The translations under genes and the position numbers were made by a program. A stretch of DNA of 64,000 nucleotides from NCBI RefSeq assembly GCF_002305855.1, contig NZ_CP022163.1, positions 2,604,292 to 2,668,291 of the forward strand, in the 5' to 3' direction. The stretch's first letter is position 1; each line of letters starts with the position of its first letter. The notes below the pieces were generated by a model that saw only the letters and a list, made by a program, of their open reading frames with translations, had not been told where the DNA came from and did no database searches. Below, one piece after another: positions 46,694-56,068 of this stretch. Source of the DNA: Melittangium boletus DSM 14713 (GTDB lineage: Bacteria; Myxococcota; Myxococcia; Myxococcales; Myxococcaceae).

Positions 46694-48445
46694 TCAGAAT
46701 CGGCCATGGCGCAGCAGCTCCCTCTTGGAGATGGTTCCCAGCAACACCCCGTGCGTGTCCGCCACCGGCAGGCGCTCCATGGCCGTCTCTCCGAAGAGGT
46801 GGGCCACCTCGGAGAGCGACATGTCCGAGCGGACGATGGGAATGGATGAGTCCATCACGTCCGCGGCCAGCGTCATGTCCAGGAACTCGTGATCCGGAAT
46901 GTGTCCCTTGAGCGCGTCCAGCACGATGACACCCCGGAGCCGGCGCTCCTCGTCCGTGACATAGAGGTCGAAGCCGGCGGGCACCTCCAAGAGCCGCACC
47001 ACCACCTCGCGAAAGGACGTGCGGGGATGGACCGTGGGCGGATCCGGCGTGAGCAGCGCCACCACGTCGGCCGAGCGCATCCAGTTGGGGCCGTGGGCCT
47101 CCGGCACCTTCACGTTCCGCCGCAGCAGACTGGACGTATAGAGGGACTCGGGACACAGCCCCCGGCTCACGGCCGCGGACAGGACGGACATGAGCATCAA
47201 CGGCAACACGATGTCGTAGTTGCCCGTCAGCTCGAAGATGATGAGCACCGACGAGACCGAGGCGTGCGTGGTGCCCGCGAGGATGGCGCCCATGCCCAGC
47301 AGCGCATAGGCCCCTGGAGGCGCGACGCCCGGCCACACCCACTGGGCGAGCGAGCCCAGCGCCCCGCCGAGCAGCGCCCCATAGAAGAGCGAGGGCGTGA
47401 AGAGTCCCCCGGGAATCCCCGCCCCCGCGCACAGGGCGGTGGCCACCATCTTGAGTAGCGGCAGGATGAGCAGCAGCAGCAGGGGCAGGTGGCCCAGGAG
47501 GGCCGCGTTCACCGAGTCGTACCCATTGCCCAGCAGCTGGGGAAACCAGATGGCCGCCACGCCCACCGCCAGCATGGACGCCACCGGCAGCAGCGCGGCG
47601 CGCACCGGGGGCCCGCCCTCTAGCGTCACCGCGAAGGCATTCACCGTGCGCACGTAGAGCGCCGAGGCCACGCCGAGCACCGGCCCGAAGAGGATGGCCA
47701 GGAGCATCTCGCGCGGGTTGAGCAGGTGGTAGTTCGGGATGAGGTAGCTCGGGTGGTCGGCGATGAGGATGCGCGACACCAGCGTGGCCACCACGCACGA
47801 GAGCACGATGGGGCCGAACAACTCGAGCGCCAGGCTGCCGAGCAGCACCTCCAGGCCGAAGAGCGCGCCACCGATGGGGACGTTGTACGCCGCGGCGATT
47901 CCCGCCGAGGCCCCACACGCCACCAACAGGCGCACCCGGTCCGCTGGCAGGCGCAGCTGGGTGCCCAGCGCGGACGCCGTGGCGGCCCCGGATTGCAGGA
48001 GCGCGCCCTCGCGTCCCAGCGGCGCCCCCAGGCCCACCGCGAGGATGGACACCACGCCCCGGAACAACGTCCGGGGCAACTGCATCCGGCCGGACTTCAC
48101 CCAGATGGACTCGATGATGCCGGCGGTGCCATGGCCTCGCAGGGGCTGGCGGATGAGCAGCGACAGCCCCGACACGAGCACCCCGGCCAGCACCGTCACC
48201 AGGACGCGATGCGAGGCGGAGGTCGCCTGGACCGACGCCAGGAAGGAATCTCCCGCCTCCGACCAGGCCACCCGCTGCACCCAGCGCAGGAAGGAGACGA
48301 GCAGGACGGCGCTCAGCCCGCTCGCCAGGCCCGTGAAGACCACGAGCATCCAGAAGCGTTGGGCATCACCCAACAGCCGCCGCAGGAGCCGCGAGGGAGG
48401 GACGAGTGAGCGGAGCAGGGGCGAGCGGTCCACGATATCGACCAT
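46694..48445 (-). CDS. ClC-family chloride channel/antiporter with CBS domains
   Basis: A 583-residue membrane protein of the ClC family. Selectivity and gating motifs: GHGTAGIIES (GSGIP-like), GAPLGREGALLQSG with the gating Glu (canonical GREGP here GREGA), and GAGIPGGLFTPSLFYGALLG. About ten hydrophobic segments precede a cytoplasmic tail with two CBS domains (about 455-580; VHPRTSFREVVVRLLEVPAG, GVIVLDALKGHI, VADTHGVLLGTISKREL) that likely bind nucleotides. It converges on tamB with a 3-bp gap. Confidence 0.93.
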   Translation of the reverse strand: MVDIVDRSPLLRSLVPPSRLLRRLLGDAQRFWMLVVFTGLASGLSAVLLVSFLRWVQRVAWSEAGDSFLASVQATSASHRVLVTVLAGVLVSGLSLLIRQPLRGHGTAGIIESIWVKSGRMQLPRTLFRGVVSILAVGLGAPLGREGALLQSGAATASALGTQLRLPADRVRLLVACGASAGIAAAYNVPIGGALFGLEVLLGSLALELFGPIVLSCVVATLVSRILIADHPSYLIPNYHLLNPREMLLAILFGPVLGVASALYVRTVNAFAVTLEGGPPVRAALLPVASMLAVGVAAIWFPQLLGNGYDSVNAALLGHLPLLLLLILPLLKMVATALCAGAGIPGGLFTPSLFYGALLGGALGSLAQWVWPGVAPPGAYALLGMGAILAGTTHASVSSVLIIFELTGNYDIVLPLMLMSVLSAAVSRGLCPESLYTSSLLRRNVKVPEAHGPNWMRSADVVALLTPDPPTVHPRTSFREVVVRLLEVPAGFDLYVTDEERRLRGVIVLDALKGHIPDHEFLDMTLAADVMDSSIPIVRSDMSLSEVAHLFGETAMERLPVADTHGVLLGTISKRELLRHGRF

Positions 48446-48528
48446 AACCCTCGTCCCCCCTCGTGGCGCTCCACGAACTCGCCGCCCTCATGACCCTCCC
48501 GCCAGCGGAAGGAGGGCTCGGGCGCCCA

Positions 48529-49935
48529 CTAGTGGAGGGTCGGCATCGGCGAGAGCGAGAGCGAGAACGGGTAGCGGGTGTTCTCCCGCGTATCCGGGTC
48601 ATACGCGCCCGTGGGGAGCACGGTCACGATGAGGGTGCGCTTGCCATCCGCCGCCATCCGCACCTCCTTCGGACCCGTGGAGAGATCCAGGGTCTCTCCA
48701 TCGGAGTCCGGCGTCAGTCCGGGCACGGCCTGGACGACGAAGCGCCGCCCCGCGTCGGCCGGGGCGCTCAGCGAGACCCGAAGCGCCTCCGAGTTCCCCG
48801 CCGCCGCCGAGAGTTCGATGTAGTTCGAGCCCAGCATCATCGGCGCGGTCTCGCTGGGAATGACGATGTCCCCGGGCTTCGCCTCCACCTGGGCCGCCAG
48901 CGCGATCTTCGCGGCCTGAAGGTTCTCCAGCCCGTTCTTGAAGTAGCGGAAGTGGCGGTCATCGGTGTGGTCCCCGGTGTACCAGCGCCAGCGGGAAAAC
49001 TCGGGCACGGTCTCGACGTAGGTCGTGCCCGCCTTCTCCGTCAGCATGGCATCGAGCGCATCGGCGAAGTCGGGCTCGTTGAGCGTCGGGTCCTCCTCCG
49101 CGCCGGGAGGGTTGCGCGACTTGAGCCACATGTCCGAGATGAACCGGGGCTCGCCTCCGTAGAAGCGATCCTTCAGGTAGATGAGGTACAGCGACGCGCC
49201 GTACATGTACCAGCTGTCGTAGTCGTCGTTGTAGTCGAGCGCCCAGTCCGGATGGGCCTGGAAGTCATCGAGATACGTCTTGATGTAGCGGTCCGCGAAC
49301 ACCTGATCCGTGAAGACGGCGGACATCTCGAAGGTGATGGGCGCCTCGTACCAGTCATCCGCGGCCTGGGAGGCGTGCGCCATCTCGTGCACGACGGTCT
49401 CCTCCAGCTCCGCGCCGCCGTAGGGACCCCAGGGGTCCACCACCATGAAGCCGCGCCGGTCATCCCACGGCGTGGAGGGCTCGCTCGAGACCACGTTGAC
49501 CAGACAGCTGCGATGCCCCTTCCACACGAACACGTCGAAGGCCTCATCGGGGCCACAGTCTCCCCCATCGGTGAGGGGCTCGCGCATGCCGAGCCGCTTG
49601 ACGTGGAAGTCCCACCCCTTCTCGGTGGCGGCGAGGACCTGCTCGGCCGTCTCTCGCTCCACCTCCTTATAGAAGTGCACCAGCACCGGATGGGTCTTGG
49701 AGCGAATCGAGAAGGGGAACATCTCCTGGAGGTCGGGCCGTCCGCAGATGGCCGTGCCCTCGGGCAGGGGATGCGTGTAGTTCAGGTCCTCCACGGGGGG
49801 AGTCGGTTGCGGCTCCGGCTCGGTGGAACCGCATCCCGAGGCCAGGACGAACATCAATCCCCACCCCAGCCCCCGGGACCGGAGCGACGAGGCGAGAGAG
49901 CATGAAACGGGGGGCGAAGCGGAAAAAAGAGACAT
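48529..49935 (-). CDS. HExxH-containing lipoprotein, putative metalloprotease
   Basis: A 468-residue lipoprotein; MSLFSASPPVSCSLASSLRS precedes a hydrophobic run ending LASGC, the lipobox, which supports the start at 49935. The catalytic motif is VVHEMAHASQAADDWYE (HEMAH). FTDQVFADRYIKTYLDDF follows. The C-terminal 130 residues look like a beta-sandwich pre-peptidase domain (PGDIVIPSETAPMMLGSNYIEL). The family is not certain (M6/M30-like). Probably on the outer membrane surface, digesting external protein. Confidence 0.72.
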   Translation of the reverse strand: MSLFSASPPVSCSLASSLRSRGLGWGLMFVLASGCGSTEPEPQPTPPVEDLNYTHPLPEGTAICGRPDLQEMFPFSIRSKTHPVLVHFYKEVERETAEQVLAATEKGWDFHVKRLGMREPLTDGGDCGPDEAFDVFVWKGHRSCLVNVVSSEPSTPWDDRRGFMVVDPWGPYGGAELEETVVHEMAHASQAADDWYEAPITFEMSAVFTDQVFADRYIKTYLDDFQAHPDWALDYNDDYDSWYMYGASLYLIYLKDRFYGGEPRFISDMWLKSRNPPGAEEDPTLNEPDFADALDAMLTEKAGTTYVETVPEFSRWRWYTGDHTDDRHFRYFKNGLENLQAAKIALAAQVEAKPGDIVIPSETAPMMLGSNYIELSAAAGNSEALRVSLSAPADAGRRFVVQAVPGLTPDSDGETLDLSTGPKEVRMAADGKRTLIVTVLPTGAYDPDTRENTRYPFSLSLSPMPTLH

Positions 49936-50032
49936 GGGTTCTCCATCCGCTCCCGTGGAACGGAATGGGAGCGCGGAGAACCTAGCGCCCGGGTCGGACA
50001 AGACAGAAGAAACCCGTGAAGCCCGAGGGCCG

Positions 50033-52060
50033 CTACCGGCCCGGTCCCCGCTGTAGCAGGTTCATGCGCTGCCGGGCCCCCCGGTTCTGGGGATCGAACC
50101 GCAGGGCCTCGTCCAGCCGCTCCCGGGCCCGGGACATGTCGCCCTGGCGCGCATACGCATCGGCCAGGAGGACCAGCACGCTGGTGTTGTAGGGCTGCAG
50201 GTCCAGGGAGCGCTCCAACTGCCGTGTTCCCGTGGCCAGGTCGCCCCGGCGCAGCGCGAGCTGGCCGAGCACGATGTGTGGCACGGGCAGCCCCTCGGAA
50301 GCGGAATCGCTCGCCAGGGACTCCAACACCCGTGTCCCCCGCGCATCCCCCGCTCCGGCGAGGGCGATGGCCGCGGCCTGCCGCACCCAGAGCGATGAAT
50401 CATCGAGGAGCGGCGCGAGCACGTCCGCCACCTCGCGCACGCCCGTGGAGGCCAGCGCCGAGACGAGATCCGAGCGCAGGCCGGAGTCCCGGGCCGTCAC
50501 GAGCGCCGCCTTCAACGCGGGCACCGCGTCCCGGCGGAAGCGCTGGGCCAACAAGCGCGCCGCCGCGCCGCGCAGGGAGGGCGCCTCCTTCGTGTCCGCC
50601 ACCACCTGCTCCAGCGCCGGCCGGCTGTCCGCGGCGGTCTTCACGGCCAGCGCGTCCGCCAGCCGCGTCCGCCGGGCCTGCCGCGTCTTCGCCCGGGGCC
50701 ACCACTTCGCCAGCGCGGCGTCCATGGCCTCGGGCGAGGCCTGGGCATGCGTGTGACAGGCGTTGCACGCGTTGGGGATGCCGTGCTTCACCGTGTTGCG
50801 CGGCACCGGCACGTCGATGGCGTGGTCCGCGAAGGAATCCAACACTCCCGTGACGGTGGGCGGCATGTGGCAGGCCACGCAGTCGGGCGCCCCGGCCGAG
50901 GCATGGTGGGTGTGCCGCGAGCCCTCGGCGGTCTCCTTCGCGTGACAGCCCTGGCAGCTCGCCGAACCCGCCGTGCCCCGCAGCTCATTGGCTCCGTGTT
51001 GGGCGTGGGGCGCGCTGTGGCAGGTGAGGCACGTGGCGCCTCCCTGGAGGAAGCAGCGGGACTGGATGAGCGCCTGGTACTCGAAGCTGGACGTCTTCGG
51101 ACGCCCGTCATCGAAGAAGTCCCCCGAGCGCTCCTCGTCCAGCAGCACCACCATGGGCTGGTAGCTGTCCTCGTAGCGGTCTCCGGGCTTGAAGTGGTGC
51201 GGCGCGTCCAGCAACGGAAAGAGCGTGCGGTGCGGCCCATGGCACTGGCCGCACACGGCCAGGCCCTTGGCGGGAGCGAGCTTCGCGGGCTGGACGATGT
51301 CGCGCGCCAGCTGCGTCTCCACATGGCGCGAGCCCGGGCCGTGACAGCTCTCGCACGCCACGCCCGCGTCCGCGAAGCCCGTGCTCCACTGGTGGCGCTG
51401 GCGGTCGTAGTGCGTGTCGAGCCCCGTCACATGGCAGTCCAGGCACGCGTGCTGGGCGTTGCGCTGCCAGTTGGTCCAGAAGAAGGGGTGCTCCGGCGTC
51501 AGTGCCCCCTGCTTGGACTCGGAGTAGTCCACCCATTCCCCATGGCCGGTGACATGGAAGTAGATGGGCAGCACCTGCCATCGGCCATCCGGCAGATGGG
51601 TGATCGGATCCTGCATCCGCTTGCCCCCCACCACCCAGTCCACCGGGTAGTCGGCGAGCGCGCCCGTGGGGCCTCGCGTCCGCATGAAGGAGTGCGTGTC
51701 CCGCCTTGTCATCCACGCCTCGCTGGACGTGCCCTGGTAGTGGGTATTGGTGAAGTCCCCCACCACCCATTCCGGCCGGGCCTCCGAGAGCGCCCGCGCG
51801 TGCCAGTCCTGGCTCCACGCGGCATGCTCATCGACATGGCACTCGGCGCACTGGAGTGAGCCCACGTACCCCGAGGCGGGCGAGGACAGCACCGGCATCG
51901 CTGGCGAGGGAGGTGGCGCTGGCTCGGTGGCACGCTCCCGAGGCGCAGGAGATGAAGCGGCGGGCGGCGGCGCGGAAGGCGGCGGAGCGGCGTGCAGGAA
52001 CGCGGCCCCCACGGCGACGAGGAGGACGACCCCAAGGACGAAGGCGGGAGCGCGGGACAT
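50033..52060 (-). CDS. Octaheme c-type cytochrome with HEAT and TPR repeats
   Basis: A 675-residue exported protein with an N-terminal signal/anchor (AFVLGVVLLVAVGAAFLHAA) and Pro/Ala linker. Eight CxxCH heme sites: CAECH, CLDCH, CESCH, CGQCH, CLTCH, CQGCH, CVACH, CNACH (about residues 72-435), with many extra His for axial ligation. After them come HEAT-like repeats (about 480-600; LRGAAARLLAQRFRRDAVPAL, LWVRQAAAIALAGAG) and TPR repeats (LALRRGDLATGTRQLERSLD). The heme part resembles multiheme cytochromes of the c554/doubled-CXXCH kind, used for periplasmic electron transfer. A receiver-domain gene lies 21 bp upstream on the same strand and is probably co-transcribed. Confidence 0.9.
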   Translation of the reverse strand: MSRAPAFVLGVVLLVAVGAAFLHAAPPPSAPPPAASSPAPRERATEPAPPPSPAMPVLSSPASGYVGSLQCAECHVDEHAAWSQDWHARALSEARPEWVVGDFTNTHYQGTSSEAWMTRRDTHSFMRTRGPTGALADYPVDWVVGGKRMQDPITHLPDGRWQVLPIYFHVTGHGEWVDYSESKQGALTPEHPFFWTNWQRNAQHACLDCHVTGLDTHYDRQRHQWSTGFADAGVACESCHGPGSRHVETQLARDIVQPAKLAPAKGLAVCGQCHGPHRTLFPLLDAPHHFKPGDRYEDSYQPMVVLLDEERSGDFFDDGRPKTSSFEYQALIQSRCFLQGGATCLTCHSAPHAQHGANELRGTAGSASCQGCHAKETAEGSRHTHHASAGAPDCVACHMPPTVTGVLDSFADHAIDVPVPRNTVKHGIPNACNACHTHAQASPEAMDAALAKWWPRAKTRQARRTRLADALAVKTAADSRPALEQVVADTKEAPSLRGAAARLLAQRFRRDAVPALKAALVTARDSGLRSDLVSALASTGVREVADVLAPLLDDSSLWVRQAAAIALAGAGDARGTRVLESLASDSASEGLPVPHIVLGQLALRRGDLATGTRQLERSLDLQPYNTSVLVLLADAYARQGDMSRARERLDEALRFDPQNRGARQRMNLLQRGPGR

Positions 52061-52081
52061 ATTGTGTGGGGAGTGGGGACT

Positions 52082-52501
52082 TCACATGACGCCAGAGGCG
52101 GTCTGGCGCACGGTCTCCTTCAATACGTCCAGGTCCACGGGCTTGTCCAGGAAGGCTCGGACCCCCAGCCGGCGCGCCTCGGCGCGCGTCTCCTCGTCCG
52201 CGAAGGACGACAAGAGGATGACGGGACAAGACAGGCCGGCCAATTGGGCCTGGGCGAGCACGTCCAGCCCCGTGCGCCCCGGCATCCGGACATCCGAGAG
52301 GATGAGATCCGGCGGCTGCAAGGGTCCCCCACACACCTGGGTCAAGGAGACGTAGTCCGCCAGCTCGTAGCCATCCTCCAGCGCCACCACCGCGTAACCC
52401 GCGCGCGCCAGCGTCAACGTCAACATCGAGCGCATCTGCTCATCATCCTCCGCCAGCAGGATGCGCAGCGGACGGGGCTCGGAGGGAAGAAAGGACATCA
52501 T
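52082..52501 (-). CDS. Single-domain response regulator (receiver)
   Basis: A 139-residue CheY-like receiver: RILLAEDDEQMRSMLTLTLA (acidic pair), phospho-acceptor Asp in LILSDVRMPGRTGLDVL, Ser/Thr in VILLSSFADEE and Lys in FLDKPVDLDVL. There is no output domain. The tandem ATGATG at 52501-52496 allows either start. It precedes the octaheme cytochrome gene in an operon and is divergent from the small secreted protein and histidine kinase genes, so that kinase may phosphorylate it. Confidence 0.9.
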   Translation of the reverse strand: MMSFLPSEPRPLRILLAEDDEQMRSMLTLTLARAGYAVVALEDGYELADYVSLTQVCGGPLQPPDLILSDVRMPGRTGLDVLAQAQLAGLSCPVILLSSFADEETRAEARRLGVRAFLDKPVDLDVLKETVRQTASGVM

Positions 52502-52687
52502 GGTGCACGCTCCGGACGAAGAATCTCCGCAGGTGCTCGAGCATGGCGCGTGCCAGCGCTCCACCCCGCTCCCCGCGGGACCGGGAGCGGAGGACTTCGG
52601 GGCACCCTGCCCCTCTCGGGGCATTCCGCCCCCGCTCCACCGGGCCCGAACGCCCCACGCGCCCCGCGCCATCGAGGAGAACCCTCC

Positions 52688-52705
52688 TTGGCACGCGCGA
52701 TGCTT
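52688..52705 (+). promoter_or_regulatory. Candidate sigma54 promoter
   Basis: TTGGCACGCGCGATGCTT has GG at -24 and GC at -12 with the required 10-base interval, and TTGGCAC matches the consensus -24 box. It lies 55 bp upstream of the ATG of the small secreted protein at 52761. A sigma54-dependent activator is encoded 1.8 kb downstream. Confidence 0.65.
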
Positions 52706-52760
52706 CGAGGAAGGAACGCGGAAGCCGCACCTCGCGGCTCTCCCTCAGGAGGCAGTGTCC

Positions 52761-52946
52761 ATGAAGCGTTCGTCCCTGCTGCTCGGTGTGGCCGTGTCCC
52801 TGCTGTCCGTTGGCGCCTTCGCGGCCCCCAAGGAGACCCCGGCCGCCGCGAAGCCGACGACCACCACCCCGGCGAAGAAGCCCGGCAAGAAGGCCACCAA
52901 GCCCACGGAGACCCAGAAGCCGAAGATGAACCGCTCCGGCAACTGA
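52761..52946 (+). CDS. Small secreted Lys/Thr/Pro-rich protein (61 aa)
   Basis: Signal peptide MKRSSLLLGVAVSLLSVGAF followed by cleavage near AFA-AP. The mature part of about 40 residues is disordered and basic (KETPAAAKPTTTTPAKKPGK), ending MNRSGN. A strong ribosome site CAGGAGG precedes ATG 52761. It lies between a candidate sigma54 promoter and the histidine kinase gene. Function unknown; a secreted basic peptide or envelope linker. Confidence 0.75.
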   Translation: MKRSSLLLGVAVSLLSVGAFAAPKETPAAAKPTTTTPAKKPGKKATKPTETQKPKMNRSGN

Positions 52947-53055
52947 GTACCTGTCACCCCGCGCCCTGGCCCGGAGCCGTCCGTTCCTGAACCTGGCCGG
53001 GGTGCGCACCGTTGTGGGGGCCCGGGCGCTCGTGGCAGACCCCGGAGCCTCCCCC

Positions 53056-54519
53056 ATGAAGCTCGCCCGGAAGATCGTCCTCGCCCTCGTCCTGCTCGCC
53101 TTCGCGGTCATCGCGGGGCTGGAGACCATCGAGGTGCGGCGCGAGCTCGCCCGCTCCACGCAGGACATGCAGCATGACCACCGGCTGCTCGGCCACACGC
53201 TGGGCGGCTCCTTCGTCCGCGCCTGGGAGATGGAAGGCGAGGAAGAAGCCCTGACGCTCCTCGCGGACGCCAACCGCTTCCAGGAGCAGATCCGCCTGGG
53301 CTGGCTGTGGTTGGACTCGCGCCAGGGCACGGCCCTGCCGGCGAATGTGCTCCGCGCCCTGCGCGACGACCATGACGCGTCCTTCGTGGACGAGACCTCG
53401 GTCCCGGGCGTGCGGCGCTCCTTCACCCCGGTGACGATCGACGATCGGCGCGGCGCCATCGAGATCACCGAGCCCCTCACCGAGCAACGCCAGCACGTGC
53501 GCCAGACGATTTTGGGAACCGCCGTGGCCACGGGCGCCATCACCTTCGCCTTCTTCCTCGTCGCCATGGCCATGGGGCGCCGGCTCGTGGGCCGCCCGGT
53601 GGAACAACTCGTGGGCATGGCGCACCGCCTGGGCCAGGGCGAGCTGGACGCCCGGGTGCACCTGCACCAGAACGACGAGCTGGCCACACTCGCGGGCGCG
53701 ATGAACCAGATGGCGGGGGACTTGTCCGCCGCGCGCGCGCAGGTGGACGCGGAGACGGCGGCGCGCCTGGCCACGCTCGAGCACCTGCGGCACTCGGACC
53801 GGCTGGCCACCGTGGGCAAGCTGGCCTCGGGCGTGGCGCACGAGCTGGGCACTCCGCTCAACGTGGTGCTCGGCCGGGCGCGGATGATCGTCTCCGGCGA
53901 GGCCGAGGGCGACGAGGTGCCCGAGTACGCCCGCATCATCTCCCAGCAGGTGCAGCACATGACGGGCATCATCCGCCACCTGCTGGACTTCGCCCGCCGG
54001 CGCACGCCCCAGCGCACGCCGGAGGAACTGTCCCAACTGGTGGAGCGTACGCTCTCGCTCCTGCAACCCCTGGCGGCCCGGCGGAACATCGTCCTCGCCC
54101 AGGAGTCCACGGGCCCCCTGCACCTGGAGGTGGACGCGGGACAGTTGCAACAGGCGCTCACCAACCTGGTGGTCAACGGCATGCACGCGATGAAGCAGCC
54201 GGGGACGCTGCGGGTGCGCCTGGGCCGCGCCCACGCCCTGCCCCCGGCGGAGCTGGGAGGCCCGGAGGCGGAGTGGGTGCGGCTGGACGTCGTGGACGAG
54301 GGCGAGGGCATCGCCCCGGAAGTGCTGCCCCGCGTCTTCGAGCCCTTCTTCACCACCAAGGACGTGGGCGAGGGCACGGGGCTGGGGCTGTCCGTGTCCT
54401 ATGGGCTCATCCGAGACCATGGCGGGTGGATCTCCGTGAGCAGCGAGCCCGGACGCGGTAGTTGTTTCTCCATCTTCCTGCCCCCCGAAGCGGGCCAGTC
54501 ACAGGAGGCCGACACATGA
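53056..54519 (+). CDS. Membrane sensor histidine kinase (NtrB/ZraS-like)
   Basis: A 487-residue kinase: TM1 (about 8-22), a periplasmic sensor (about 25-150), TM2 (about 152-175; TAVATGAITFAFFLVAMAMG), a HAMP domain (VGRPVEQLVGMAHRLGQGEL), a coiled coil, HisKA with VAHELGTPLNVVLGRA (phospho-His), and HATPase with N-box NLVVNGMHAM, DEGEGI, and GEGTGLGLSVSYGL. The stop overlaps the ATG of the sigma54 activator gene (ATGA), so kinase and regulator form a coupled pair. Confidence 0.93.
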   Translation: MKLARKIVLALVLLAFAVIAGLETIEVRRELARSTQDMQHDHRLLGHTLGGSFVRAWEMEGEEEALTLLADANRFQEQIRLGWLWLDSRQGTALPANVLRALRDDHDASFVDETSVPGVRRSFTPVTIDDRRGAIEITEPLTEQRQHVRQTILGTAVATGAITFAFFLVAMAMGRRLVGRPVEQLVGMAHRLGQGELDARVHLHQNDELATLAGAMNQMAGDLSAARAQVDAETAARLATLEHLRHSDRLATVGKLASGVAHELGTPLNVVLGRARMIVSGEAEGDEVPEYARIISQQVQHMTGIIRHLLDFARRRTPQRTPEELSQLVERTLSLLQPLAARRNIVLAQESTGPLHLEVDAGQLQQALTNLVVNGMHAMKQPGTLRVRLGRAHALPPAELGGPEAEWVRLDVVDEGEGIAPEVLPRVFEPFFTTKDVGEGTGLGLSVSYGLIRDHGGWISVSSEPGRGSCFSIFLPPEAGQSQEADT

Positions 54520-55925
54520 GCACCCCGAAGGGCCGCATCCTGGTCGTCGAGGACGAGCGCGAGATGCGCGCGCTGTTGGAGAAGGGCCTCACGCGGCGGG
54601 GCTTCCAGCCCACGGTGCTCGGGAGCGCGGCCGAGGCCTTCGCGCGGCTGGAGTCCGAGGACTTCGACACCGTGCTCACGGATTTGAGGATGCCGGGCAT
54701 GGACGGGCTGGCGCTGTGCGAGCGCGTGGTGCTCAACCGGCCGGACATCCCCGTGGTGGTGGTGACGGCGTTCGGCAGCCTGGAGACGGCCGTGGCGGCC
54801 ATCCGCGCGGGCGCGTACGACTTCGTGACGAAGCCGGTGGACCTGGACGCGCTGGCGCTGCTGCTGGAGCGGGCGGTGCGACACCGGGCCCTGCGCGAGG
54901 AGGTGCGGCGCCTGCGCCGGGCGCTCAGCGACGCGTCCTCGGACGGAGGCGTGGTGGGCGAGAGCCTCGCGCTGCGCCGGGTGTACGAGCTGATCGACCG
55001 GGTGGCGGACTCGGACGCGTCCGTGCTGGTGACGGGCGAGAGCGGCACGGGCAAGGAGGTGGCGGCGCGCGCGCTGCATGCCCGGAGCCGGAGACAAGCG
55101 GGGCCCTTCGTGGCCATCAACTGCGCGGCCATGCCCGAGGCGCTGCTGGAGAGCGAGCTGTTCGGCCACGCGAAGGGCGCCTTCACGGACGCCAAGGCGG
55201 CGCGCACGGGCCTGTTCGTCCAGGCGAGCGGGGGCACGCTCTTCCTCGACGAGGTGGGCGAGCTGCCCCTCACCCTCCAGCCCAAGCTGTTGCGAGCACT
55301 GCAGGAGCGCACGGTGCGCCCGGTGGGGGGGGACGCCGAGGTGCCCTTCGACGCGCGCATCGTGGCGGCGACGAACCGGGACCTGGAGCTGGCGGTGGAG
55401 GAAGACCGCTTCCGCGAGGATCTGTACTACCGGCTCAACGTCATTGGCCTGGAGTTGCCGCCGCTGCGCGCCCGGGGCAATGACGTGCTGTTGCTCGCGC
55501 AGCGCTTCCTGGAGCACTTCGCCGCGCGCAGTGGCAAGCGGGTGCGGGGCTTGAGCCCCGCGGTGGCGCAGCGGCTGTTGGCCTATGGCTGGCCCGGCAA
55601 CGTGCGCGAGTTGCAGAACTGCATCGAGCGCGCCGTGGCGCTCACCACGTATGAGCAACTGACGGTGGAGGACCTGCCCGAGCGCATCCGGGACTACCGG
55701 GCCTCGAATCCGAACGCCCAGGGCAATGACGTGTCGGAGCTGGTGTCACTGGAGGAGATGGAGCGGCGCTACATCCAGCGCGTCATCGAGACGGTGGGAG
55801 GCAGCCGCACGCTCGCCTCGCGCATCCTGGGAGTGGATCGCAAGACGCTCTACCGGAAGCTCGGCCGGCGCCACCCCGTGGCCGCCGCCCTCGCCGCCGA
55901 GGACAAGGACGACGCCAAGGAGTAG
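54516..55925 (+). CDS. NtrC-family sigma54 response regulator
   Basis: A 469-residue regulator. Receiver (1-120) with VVEDEREM, phospho-acceptor Asp in [14 protein letters not shown] and [11 protein letters not shown]; the AAA+ domain has [26 protein letters not shown] and the arginine-finger region; the C-terminal Fis-type helix-turn-helix reads [20 protein letters not shown]. The sigma54-contact loop is GAFTDA rather than GAFTGA, a variant seen in some activators. It is translationally coupled to the upstream kinase and probably activates the sigma54 promoter in front of the small secreted gene. Confidence 0.93.
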   Translation: MSTPKGRILVVEDEREMRALLEKGLTRRGFQPTVLGSAAEAFARLESEDFDTVLTDLRMPGMDGLALCERVVLNRPDIPVVVVTAFGSLETAVAAIRAGAYDFVTKPVDLDALALLLERAVRHRALREEVRRLRRALSDASSDGGVVGESLALRRVYELIDRVADSDASVLVTGESGTGKEVAARALHARSRRQAGPFVAINCAAMPEALLESELFGHAKGAFTDAKAARTGLFVQASGGTLFLDEVGELPLTLQPKLLRALQERTVRPVGGDAEVPFDARIVAATNRDLELAVEEDRFREDLYYRLNVIGLELPPLRARGNDVLLLAQRFLEHFAARSGKRVRGLSPAVAQRLLAYGWPGNVRELQNCIERAVALTTYEQLTVEDLPERIRDYRASNPNAQGNDVSELVSLEEMERRYIQRVIETVGGSRTLASRILGVDRKTLYRKLGRRHPVAAALAAEDKDDAKE

Positions 55926-56006
55926 GCGCGCGCCTGGAAGCATGGACGGGGGCGCGGAGCGTGGTTATTGTCGCGCTGTTCGGTGCGCTCGGGAGAACGC
56001 ATTGGA

Positions 56007-56050
56007 CCCGGACGAGAGGTGCGCCGTACCCGGTTACGACAAGACGACGC
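56007..56050 (+). promoter_or_regulatory. Guanidine-III (ykkC-III) riboswitch-like element
   Basis: The stretch beginning CCCGGACGAG and continuing GTGCGCCGTACCCGGT, then ACAAGACG-ACGC, closely matches the compact guanidine-III pseudoknot as I recall it. Differences are a 2-base insertion (AG) after ACGAG and a few substitutions; P1 CCGG/CCGG is kept, while pseudoknot helix GCGCCGT (56021-56027) with ACGACGC (56044-56050) has one mismatch. It ends 18 bases before a sugE start, with GAAGGAG overlapping the ribosome-site position, as expected for translational control. Since the gene is truncated, the element is probably an orphan. Confidence 0.72.
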
Positions 56051-56068
56051 CTACGAAGGAGTCATGTC

